Source: an uncultured Pseudomonadota bacterium (lineage in GTDB: Bacteria; Pseudomonadota; Gammaproteobacteria; Steroidobacterales; Steroidobacteraceae). From it: 33,246 bases of DNA. The notes beneath the pieces were generated by a model that was not told the origin of the DNA, made no database searches, and saw only the letters and a list, made by a program, of their open reading frames with translations. Position 1 is the stretch's first letter, and each line of letters opens with the position of its first letter. The translations under genes and the position numbers were made by a program. The stretch is taken from contig CAIMCI010000377.1 of NCBI GenBank assembly GCA_903839465.1, forward strand, positions 1 to 33,246, read 5' to 3'. This document shows, in pieces, positions 24,812 to 31,129 of the stretch.

Positions 24812-26335
24812 ATGGTTGCCGCCATCGCACGATTGCAGCCCGAGCCGCAGGCCCTTCTGCCCGCGCTCCCGGCTCTGCTCGATGCGGTGGCCTCGCGGCA
24901 GACGCTCGCCTTGCAGCTCGATGCGGTGACGCGCTTCGTCGAGCGGCTCGCACCGTCGCTGCGCTGTTCGATTCTCCTTGCCGACACCGCGCACGGCACG
25001 CTGCACAATGGCGCATCGCCCCACCTGCCCGCCGGCTACACGGCGGCGATCGACGGCATGGCCTACGGCGAAGGACGTGGCTCGTGCGGCACGGCGGCCG
25101 CGCGCCTTGACATGGTGATCGTCGCCGACATCCAGCAGTCACCGCTGTGGATCGACTTTCGCGAGCTCGCGGCGGGATTTGGCCTCGCCGCCTGCTGGTC
25201 GATGCCGATTGCCGACGCCGATCGCCGGCTGCTCGGCACCTTCGCCATGTACTACGGCGAACCCCGGGAGCCGACCGCGGCCGAACTCGAGGTCCTGCGC
25301 GTGGCCGCGCCGATCACCGCCCTCGTGATCCAGCGCCACCGGGACAGCGTGCGCCTGCTCGCCAGCGAAATCCGCTACCGGGAACTGGCCGAGCGTTGTC
25401 CGGACGGCCTGCTCGCCCATCTGGCCGGCGACGTCACCTACGCCAATCCGGCGGCGGCCACGCTGCTCGGCTACGGATCCGCCGACGAGCTCGTCGGCCG
25501 GTCGCTGCGGTTGTTCGAAGCCTCGCCCGACGATGACCGGCTGCGCCACCACCGCTCCGGCACCCAGAGCGGCTGGCTGCGACGCCGCGACGGCACGCCG
25601 TTGCCGATCGAGACGACGGCCAACGTCTGCGAACTGGGCGGCGTCGAGTGCGTCCTGCTGACGATCCGCGACGTCACGAACCGGCGCGCCCTCGAGAGCG
25701 CCCTTTCCGAAGCCTCCAGCCGTGAACAGGAACGCGTGGGCTACTCCCTGCATGACGGCCTGTGCCAGGAGCTGACCGGCATTTCGATGCTGGTGAGCGC
25801 CCTGTCCGGTCGCGTGCGGCGGCTGGACAGCGCTTGCGGCAACGAGCTGGACGCGCTCAACGACCTGCTGACCCGCACCATCGGCGACACCAAGCGGATC
25901 GCGACCCGCATGGCGCCCGTGACCGCGGAAAGGGCGGGACTCACGGGCGCGCTGACGACACTGTGCGACCAGTTCGGCCACCGTCACGGAATCCATATCC
26001 GCCTGCGTATGCCGCCGGGTATCGACGGGGAGCTGGCCGCGACGGAGGCGACGCACCTCTATCGCATCGCGCAGGAGGCGCTCGCCAACGTCGCGCGCCA
26101 CGCCGGTGCCCGTCGCGTACAGGTCCGCCTGACGGCCAATCCGGTGCGCTACTCCCTCGTGATTTCCGACGACGGCCGGGGCCTCGGCGCCGGAACGACA
26201 GGCAGCGGCCTTGGCATGGCCGGCATGCGCTACCGCGCCGAACAGCTCGGTGGCTTCATCACCTTCGAGGCGCGCCGCCCGCACGGCACCCACGTCCGCG
26301 TGCTGTGCCCGCGCCACGCGGGGACCGTTCCCTGA
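24812..26335 (+). CDS. GAF-PAS sensor histidine kinase of the NarL/HisKA_3 type
   Basis: The 507-aa protein has no transmembrane segment and is likely cytoplasmic. Domains in order: GAF (about 25-175), PAS (about 185-290, with ERCPDGLLAHLAGDVTYANPAAATLLGY), dimerisation/phosphoacceptor HisKA_3 (about 303-370, QERVGYSLHDGLCQE with His314) and HATPase (about 405-500, N-box QEALANVARHAGA with Asn426, ISDDGRG, GLGMAGMRYRAEQ). It should phosphorylate a LuxR/NarL-type response regulator, but none is encoded in this window. The GAF domain has Cys92 (RGSCGTAA) and Cys128 (AACWS). I chose the ATG at 24812 because similarity begins close to it, with AGGGA about 9 nt upstream; the frame is open to 24701. 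The CoA-binding gene follows within about 40 bp. Confidence 0.86.
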   Translation: MVAAIARLQPEPQALLPALPALLDAVASRQTLALQLDAVTRFVERLAPSLRCSILLADTAHGTLHNGASPHLPAGYTAAIDGMAYGEGRGSCGTAAARLDMVIVADIQQSPLWIDFRELAAGFGLAACWSMPIADADRRLLGTFAMYYGEPREPTAAELEVLRVAAPITALVIQRHRDSVRLLASEIRYRELAERCPDGLLAHLAGDVTYANPAAATLLGYGSADELVGRSLRLFEASPDDDRLRHHRSGTQSGWLRRRDGTPLPIETTANVCELGGVECVLLTIRDVTNRRALESALSEASSREQERVGYSLHDGLCQELTGISMLVSALSGRVRRLDSACGNELDALNDLLTRTIGDTKRIATRMAPVTAERAGLTGALTTLCDQFGHRHGIHIRLRMPPGIDGELAATEATHLYRIAQEALANVARHAGARRVQVRLTANPVRYSLVISDDGRGLGAGTTGSGLGMAGMRYRAEQLGGFITFEARRPHGTHVRVLCPRHAGTVP

Positions 26336-26376
26336 TCGGGCCTTCGGCATCGGTCACGGACGCGCCACTCGCGGCC

Positions 26377-26772
26377 GTGCTGGAGCGGCCCGGCACCATC
26401 GCCATCGTCGGCCTGTCGGTCGACGAAACCCGCGCCTCCCATCGCGTCGCGCGCTACCTGCTGCAGGCGGGTTGCGAGGTGATACCGGTCAATCCGCTCT
26501 ACGAGCGGATCCTCGGCCTGCGCTCGTTCCCGACGCTCGCGGCCGTCGACCGGCCGATCGATCTCATCGACGTGTTCCGCCGCGCCGAGGAGTGCCTGGC
26601 CGTCGCCGAGCAGGCGAGCGTCAGCGGCGCGCGGGTCCTGTGGCTGCAGCAGGGGATACGCCATCCGGCCGCCGAGGCCCTCGCGGAAGCCGCCGGTCTT
26701 GTCGTTGTCGCCGACCGCTGCCTGATGGTCGACCACGCAGCTTACCGGGCAAGCCGCGGGGCCGGGAGTTAG
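26377..26772 (+). CDS. CoA-binding domain protein (YccU-like)
   Basis: The 131-aa protein is a single Rossmann-like CoA-binding domain. It shows TIAIVGLSVDETRASHRVARYLLQAGCEVIPVNP (read in two parts: the glycine-rich first strand and turn, then the VIPVNP second strand), LRSFPTLAAVDRPIDLIDVFR, and the end blocks VLWLQQGI and VVVADRCLMVDHA. This matches small YccU-type proteins thought to bind CoA or acyl-CoA; the cellular role is not known. The start is uncertain: GTG at 26377 gives a normal N-terminus but has no ribosome site, and the frame is open upstream through the kinase stop, so a CTG at 26331 or coupling with the kinase gene is possible. Its stop overlaps the stop of the convergent hydrolase gene by 4 bp. 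Confidence 0.78.
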   Translation: MLERPGTIAIVGLSVDETRASHRVARYLLQAGCEVIPVNPLYERILGLRSFPTLAAVDRPIDLIDVFRRAEECLAVAEQASVSGARVLWLQQGIRHPAAEALAEAAGLVVVADRCLMVDHAAYRASRGAGS

Positions 26773-27590
26773 CCAACCGCCCGCTCGCGACGGATCCCGA
26801 GATGCTGGCGGATCTCGGCCACGAGCTCGTTCGGCCGCTCCGCCATCAGCATGTGTCCTGCCCCGGGCATGACCGCGAGCCGCGAGCCCGGCACGGCTGC
26901 CGCCAGTGCACGGGCGCCCTTGAGCGGCGTCATCAGGTCGAGCTCGCCGGCAACGATCAGCGTCGGCACGCCAATCGCCGCACCGGACGCCAGACCTTCG
27001 GCATAGGCGTTGCAGGCCGCGAGGTCCGCGTGGAGGACACCCGGGGCGGAGGCCTCGAGGATCCGCTCGCCGATGCCCGTCATCCACAGGCCCGGCGCCG
27101 CGTTGGCGCCGATACCGGCGCGCGCCCCGTGGCCCCACAGGTTGACCATGTCGACGGCATCGTGGCGGTTGTCCTTGGCAGCACCGAGGAGCGCCGCACC
27201 GACCGGCATGGCCGCCGCCGCACCGATGAGCACCAGCGACGAGACGCGGCTGGCGTGCCGTGCCGCGCACTCGAGCGCGACGAGCGCCCCCATCGAATGG
27301 CCAACGAGTGCCGCCCGCTCGATACCGGCGGCCTCCTGCAGGCGGACGACCCAGTCGGCCAGCGCGGCGATCGACTCGAGTGGCGCCCCGGCGGACCTGC
27401 CGTGGCCCGGCAGGTCGACGGCCAGGACATTGACCCCGCGAAAGGCCAGCCAGCGGCTCTGCAGTGCCCAGACGGTGTGGTCCATGCCGGCCCCGTGCAG
27501 GAAGATCACGGCCGGCTGGCCCGGGCGATGGTCCTGTCCGCAGGTCGAGGCGTAGATCGCGGCGCCGTCGATATCAAGGTGGAATTGCAC
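26769..27590 (-). CDS. Alpha/beta hydrolase
   Basis: The 273-aa protein has the full alpha/beta-hydrolase set: oxyanion motif LHGAG (31-35), VLAVDLPGHGRS, nucleophile elbow GHSMGA with Ser99, an acid in IVAGELDLMTPL, and the late His in PGAGHMLMAE. It resembles MhpC-like or epoxide/lactone/ester hydrolases; the substrate cannot be named. There is no signal peptide. The start is the GTG at 27590, supported by AGGGAG 7-8 nt upstream; the longer open frame to 27725 overlaps metY and looks like shadow sequence. It begins 10 bp after the metY stop, so the two genes are very likely co-transcribed. Homoserine acetyltransferase shares the fold but is longer and has a different elbow. Confidence 0.84.
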   Translation of the reverse strand: MQFHLDIDGAAIYASTCGQDHRPGQPAVIFLHGAGMDHTVWALQSRWLAFRGVNVLAVDLPGHGRSAGAPLESIAALADWVVRLQEAAGIERAALVGHSMGALVALECAARHASRVSSLVLIGAAAAMPVGAALLGAAKDNRHDAVDMVNLWGHGARAGIGANAAPGLWMTGIGERILEASAPGVLHADLAACNAYAEGLASGAAIGVPTLIVAGELDLMTPLKGARALAAAVPGSRLAVMPGAGHMLMAERPNELVAEIRQHLGIRRERAVG

Positions 27591-27600
27591 GGTTCGCTCC

Positions 27601-28896
27601 CTAGACGCGCGTCGCCGCGCGCAGCGCCTGCGCGAGGTCGGCGACGATGTCCGCGGCAGACTCGATGCCGACCGACAGGCGCACCATGTCCTCGCTGATG
27701 CCGGCAGCCGCCAGCTGCCCGGCACTCATCTGCTGGTGGGTCGTCGTCGCCGGGTGGATGACGAGGGTCTTGGCGTCACCGACGTTGGCGAGATGGCTGG
27801 CGAGCTTCAGGCTCTCGATGAACCGGGCGCCGGCGCGGCGGCCACCCTTGACGCCGAAGCTGATCATCGAGCCCGCGCCACGCGGCAGGAGTGTCTTCGC
27901 CAGCTCGTGGTCCGGGTGATCGGGCCGCTCCGGATGGGTCACCCAGGCGACGGCCTCGCTCGTGCCGAGGAAGTCGAGCACCTGGCGCGTGTTGGCCGCA
28001 TGCCGTTCGATGCGCAGGCTCAGCGTCTCCACGCCCTGCAGGAGCTGGAACGCGTTGGCCGGCGACAGGCAGACGCCGAACTGGCGCAGGCCCTCGGTGC
28101 GCGCGCGCATGAGGTAGGCGGCCGGACCGAACTGTTCGGTGAAGACGATCCCCTGGTAGCCGGCAACGGGCTTCGACAGCGTCGGGAATTTGTCGGACGC
28201 CGACCAGTCGAACCGCCCGCCATCGATGATCGCGCCGCCGATGGCAGTGCCGTGGCCGCCGATCCACTTCGTGACCGAATGCATGACGAGGTCGGCACCG
28301 AACTCCAGCGGCCGGCAGAGATACGGCGTCGCGAACGTGCTGTCGACCAGCAGCGGCACGCCGTGCGCATGGGCGATGTCGGCGACGGCCGGAATGTTGA
28401 GAACCTCGAGCCCCGGATTGCCGATCGTCTCGCCGATCACCAGCTTGGTCTGGGGCGTAAGCGCCCGCCGGAAGCCGTCGAGATCGCGCGGCTGGACGAA
28501 GGTCGTCGTGATGCCGAAGCGCGGCAGCGTGTGGGCGAGCAGGTTGACGGTGCCGCCGTAGAGCGAGCTCGAGGCCACGATGTGATCGCCGGCACCGAGG
28601 AGGGTCGCGATGGCCACGTGCATGGCGGCCATGCCGCTCGCCGTGCACAGCGCACCGACCCCGCCTTCCAGGGCCGCGAGGCGCTCCTCGAGCACCGCGA
28701 CCGTCGGGTTCGAGATCCGGCTGTACACGTAGCCCGGACGCTCGAGATTGAACAGCGACGCCGCCTGGTCGGTGTCCTCGAAGACGTACGAGGTCGTCTG
28801 GTAGATCGGCACGGCGCGGGCCCGGTGCACGGGATCCGGATGCTGGCCGGCGTGCAGACTCAGGGTATCGAATCCGGGTGGTTTGGGACCGGCCAT
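27601..28896 (-). CDS. metY: O-acetylhomoserine (thiol)-lyase / sulfhydrylase
   Basis: The 431-aa PLP enzyme of the Cys/Met metabolism family makes homocysteine from O-acetylhomoserine and sulfide. Visible features are the N-terminal FDTLSLHAGQHPDP and VPIYQTTSYVFED, the cofactor-binding CTASGMAAMHVA, VDSTFATPYLCRP with Asp185, and the PLP lysine in MHSVTKWIGGHGTAIGG (Lys210). The late blocks TLVIHPATTTHQQMS and VRLSVGIE are standard. The length of about 430 residues and the HAGQHPDP start favour MetY over cystathionine gamma-synthase or the shorter MetZ. The ATG at 28896 has AGGAA 8 nt upstream; the frame extends to 29046 without conservation. The hydrolase gene follows 10 bp downstream. I saw no SAM riboswitch or MetJ-like operator upstream. 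Confidence 0.88.
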   Translation of the reverse strand: MAGPKPPGFDTLSLHAGQHPDPVHRARAVPIYQTTSYVFEDTDQAASLFNLERPGYVYSRISNPTVAVLEERLAALEGGVGALCTASGMAAMHVAIATLLGAGDHIVASSSLYGGTVNLLAHTLPRFGITTTFVQPRDLDGFRRALTPQTKLVIGETIGNPGLEVLNIPAVADIAHAHGVPLLVDSTFATPYLCRPLEFGADLVMHSVTKWIGGHGTAIGGAIIDGGRFDWSASDKFPTLSKPVAGYQGIVFTEQFGPAAYLMRARTEGLRQFGVCLSPANAFQLLQGVETLSLRIERHAANTRQVLDFLGTSEAVAWVTHPERPDHPDHELAKTLLPRGAGSMISFGVKGGRRAGARFIESLKLASHLANVGDAKTLVIHPATTTHQQMSAGQLAAAGISEDMVRLSVGIESAADIVADLAQALRAATRV

Positions 28897-29056
28897 GCGT
28901 GCAGTTCCTGGGCCGCTGGCGGGGCGAGCCCGGGCGCGACGGGTGTCAGACGAAACGATTTCCACGTGTCCGGGACAGGTTCCCGGCCCGGCCGCCGTCG
29001 CCGCCGGGGCGGGTCGGCGCCGAGCCGCAAGAATACCGCATTTCATGTCCTGGATT

Positions 29057-29080
29057 CGCTTGGGGGGTCGTTGCCAAGCG
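29057..29080. repeat. 24-bp dyad overlapping the acyl-CoA dehydrogenase promoter
   Basis: CGCTTGG (29057-29063) and CCAAGCG (29074-29080) form a perfect 7-bp inverted repeat with a 10-bp centre. It overlaps the predicted -35 and spacer of the plus-strand promoter, the usual place for a repressor operator. It does not resemble a PsrA or FadR site that I know. Confidence 0.4.
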
Positions 29081-29088
29081 GCTAGACT
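29060..29088 (+). promoter_or_regulatory. Candidate promoter for acyl-CoA dehydrogenase
   Basis: TTGGGG (29060-29065) and TAGACT (29083-29088) are separated by 17 bp, with the start codon 60 bp downstream. Matches are modest (three and four of six), but the spacing is ideal. Confidence 0.35.
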
Positions 29089-29148
29089 TCAGGCGAGGGA
29101 CACCGCCGTCCGCTCCTTCCGACCCACCGTACTCGAGGCACCCAAACG

Positions 29149-30915
29149 ATGTACCGCGCGCCGCTGAACGACATTCACTATGCCCTCGATACCGTCATCG
29201 GCGCGGATGCGCTGGCCGGTTGCGACGCGTTCGCGGATTTCACGCCGGAGCTTGCCCACGCCGTGCTGGAAGAGGCTGGCCGCTTCGCCGAAGGCGTCCT
29301 CGATCCGCTCTACACCAGTGCCGATCGGGAAGGCGCGCGCTGGTCGGAAGCCGGCGTGGCGACCCCGGCCGGGTTCAAGGCGGCCTACGAGGCCTTCGTC
29401 GCCGGTGGCTGGCCGCAGCTGCGTGCCTCGCCGGACTACGGCGGCCAGGGCCTGCCGATCCTGCTCGTAATCGCCGTCGAAGAACTGTTCGCGGCGGCCA
29501 ACCTGTCCTTCCGCCTGTGCCCGATGCTGACACAGGGGGCGAGCGAGGCCATCGCCCACGCCGGATCGGCGGCGATCAAGCAGCGCGACCTGCCGAAACT
29601 CGTCAGCGGCGAGTGGACCGGCACCATGAACCTGACCGAGCCGCAGGCGGGCTCCGACCTTGCCCAGGTACGGACCCGCGCCGTGCCCGAGGGTGATCAT
29701 TACCGGATCTTCGGCCAGAAGATCTTCATCACCTACGGCGAACACGATCTCGCTCCGAACATCGTCCACCTCGTCCTGGGCCGCGTCGAAGGCGCGCCCG
29801 CCGGAGTCAAGGGAATCTCCCTGTTCGTCGTGCCGAAGTTCCTCGTCAACGACGATGGCTCGCTGGGCGAGCGCAACGACGTCCGCTGCGCCTCGATCGA
29901 GCACAAGCTCGGCATACACGGCAGCCCGACGTGCGTGATGATGTACGGGCAAAAGGACGGCGCCATCGGTTATCTGGTCGGCGAGGCCAACCGCGGCCTC
30001 GAGTACATGTTCATCATGATGAACGCGGCGCGGCTGTCGGTCGGCCTCGAGGGATACGCCAACGCCGAGCGTGCCTACCAGCGTGCCCGGAGCTGGGCAC
30101 GCGAGCGGGTCCAGGGTCGCGCGCAGGGACCTGCCGAGCGCCAGCCGCTGCCGATCGCCTACCACCCGGACGTGCGGCGCATGCTGCTTCTGATGAAGTC
30201 ACAGATCGAGGCCATGCGCTATCTCGCGCTCTACGCGGCGACCCAGCTCGACATCGGCGGCGGGCACGGCGATCCCGCGGTGCGTACGGCGGCCCGCGCC
30301 CGCGGCGACCTGCTGATTCCCATCGTCAAGGGGTTCTGCACGGAGACGGGGCTCGATATCTGCTCGATGGCCGTGCAGGTCCACGGTGGCATGGGCTTCA
30401 TCGAGGACACGGGCGCGGCGCAGTCGCTGCGCGATGCGCGTATCGGCACCATCTACGAAGGGACGACCGGAATCCAGGCGCTCGACCTGATCGGTCGCAA
30501 GCTGCAGCGCGACGGTGGCGGAGCGCTGAACTCGCTGCTCACCGACATCCGCGCCGAACTCGGTGCAGCGGCGGGCGACGGGAATGACATCGGCGCGGCG
30601 GTACTGGCCGCGGTCGACAGGCTCGAACGGGCGGCGCGCCACATCCTCGCGCGTTCGGGCGTCGACGCGCAGGAGGCCGCCGCCGTCGCCGTCGCGTTCC
30701 TGCAGCTCGCGGGCGTGACGCTCGGTGGCTGGCTGATGGCGCGCGCCGCCCGTCGTGCCGGGGCGAGCCGGAGCGGCGATGCGGCCTTCGTCCGCCTGAA
30801 GCAGCAGACCGCGTCCTTCTACACGACGCACGTGCTGCCCCGCTCGCTGTCGTACCTCGCCGAGGTCGAAGGCGGCGCGGCGTCGGTGCTCGCCGTCGAC
30901 CCCGAGGCGCTCTGA
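29149..30915 (+). CDS. Acyl-CoA dehydrogenase (long form, DmdC/FadE-like)
   Basis: The 588-aa flavoenzyme removes two hydrogens from an acyl-CoA and passes electrons to ETF. It has an N-terminal extension seen in the roughly 590-aa subgroup (MYRAPLNDIHYALDTVIG), the FAD-binding TEPQAGSDLAQVRTRA and IFGQKIFITYGEHD blocks in the middle domain, KLGIHGSPTCVM, and in the C-terminal domain QVHGGMGFIEDTGAAQSLRDARI and the catalytic base in IYEGTTGIQALDL (Glu437). A last 120 residues carry the C-terminal extension of this subgroup. Members are often annotated as 3-methylmercaptopropionyl-CoA dehydrogenase, but many act on ordinary acyl-CoAs, so the substrate is open. The ATG at 29149 has GAGG about 10 nt upstream. 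No other beta-oxidation gene is in the window. Confidence 0.88.
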   Translation: MYRAPLNDIHYALDTVIGADALAGCDAFADFTPELAHAVLEEAGRFAEGVLDPLYTSADREGARWSEAGVATPAGFKAAYEAFVAGGWPQLRASPDYGGQGLPILLVIAVEELFAAANLSFRLCPMLTQGASEAIAHAGSAAIKQRDLPKLVSGEWTGTMNLTEPQAGSDLAQVRTRAVPEGDHYRIFGQKIFITYGEHDLAPNIVHLVLGRVEGAPAGVKGISLFVVPKFLVNDDGSLGERNDVRCASIEHKLGIHGSPTCVMMYGQKDGAIGYLVGEANRGLEYMFIMMNAARLSVGLEGYANAERAYQRARSWARERVQGRAQGPAERQPLPIAYHPDVRRMLLLMKSQIEAMRYLALYAATQLDIGGGHGDPAVRTAARARGDLLIPIVKGFCTETGLDICSMAVQVHGGMGFIEDTGAAQSLRDARIGTIYEGTTGIQALDLIGRKLQRDGGGALNSLLTDIRAELGAAAGDGNDIGAAVLAAVDRLERAARHILARSGVDAQEAAAVAVAFLQLAGVTLGGWLMARAARRAGASRSGDAAFVRLKQQTASFYTTHVLPRSLSYLAEVEGGAASVLAVDPEAL

Positions 30916-30932
30916 ACGCGGCGACGGCGTCA

Positions 30933-30950
30933 CGGCGCGGGCCCGCGCCG
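30933..30950. terminator. Perfect 18-bp palindrome after acyl-CoA dehydrogenase
   Basis: CGGCGCGGGCCCGCGCCG is a perfect palindrome starting 18 bp after the stop codon. As RNA it would form a very stable GC stem, so it may end transcription, although no U-tract follows. Confidence 0.38.
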
Positions 30951-31016
30951 ACAGACGGCGAACGCGCGCGCCTCACGCAACGCTAACCGCCGGCGATCGC
31001 CCTTCACGTCATTCGC

Positions 31017-31066
31017 GTACTCGCATTCGTACTTCCACGTACGGATGGCGGCGCGCCCTATAGAAT
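31017..31066 (+). promoter_or_regulatory. Promoter region of the chemoreceptor gene
   Basis: TATAGAAT (31059-31066) is a likely -10 element about 65 bp before the start codon; no good -35 is found at 16-18 bp. Just upstream, GTAC occurs three times (31017, 31029, 31039), twice within ATTCG-containing units, and CGTAC/GTACG form a short dyad at 31028-31043. The flagellar sigma-28 consensus (TAAA, then GCCGATAA) is not seen. Confidence 0.28.
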
Positions 31067-31129
31067 CGCCGGCCGCCGCCGACAGCGCTGTGGAGAAAGC
31101 CAACAACGGGCTTGCAGCGAGGTCCTGCC

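Larger units (their letters stand above)
28897..29148. other. Divergent spacer between metY and acyl-CoA dehydrogenase
   Basis: This 252-bp region serves two metabolic genes in opposite directions. Its right half holds a promoter candidate and a dyad described separately. The metY-proximal half is extremely GC-rich with no recognisable promoter; I looked for SAM-I/II-type riboswitch features and found none that I can support. Confidence 0.45.

Noticed and set aside
26769-27590. The hydrolase after metY as homoserine O-acetyltransferase (MetX)
   Set aside because: MetX shares the fold but is about 100 residues longer and has a different nucleophile elbow and conserved Asp/His spacing; GHSMGA and PGAGHMLMAE point to a general hydrolase.
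28897-29148. SAM riboswitch or MetJ operator ahead of metY
   Set aside because: No SAM-I/II core sequences or tandem AGACGTCT-like boxes could be found; the only clear dyad is better placed for the opposite gene.
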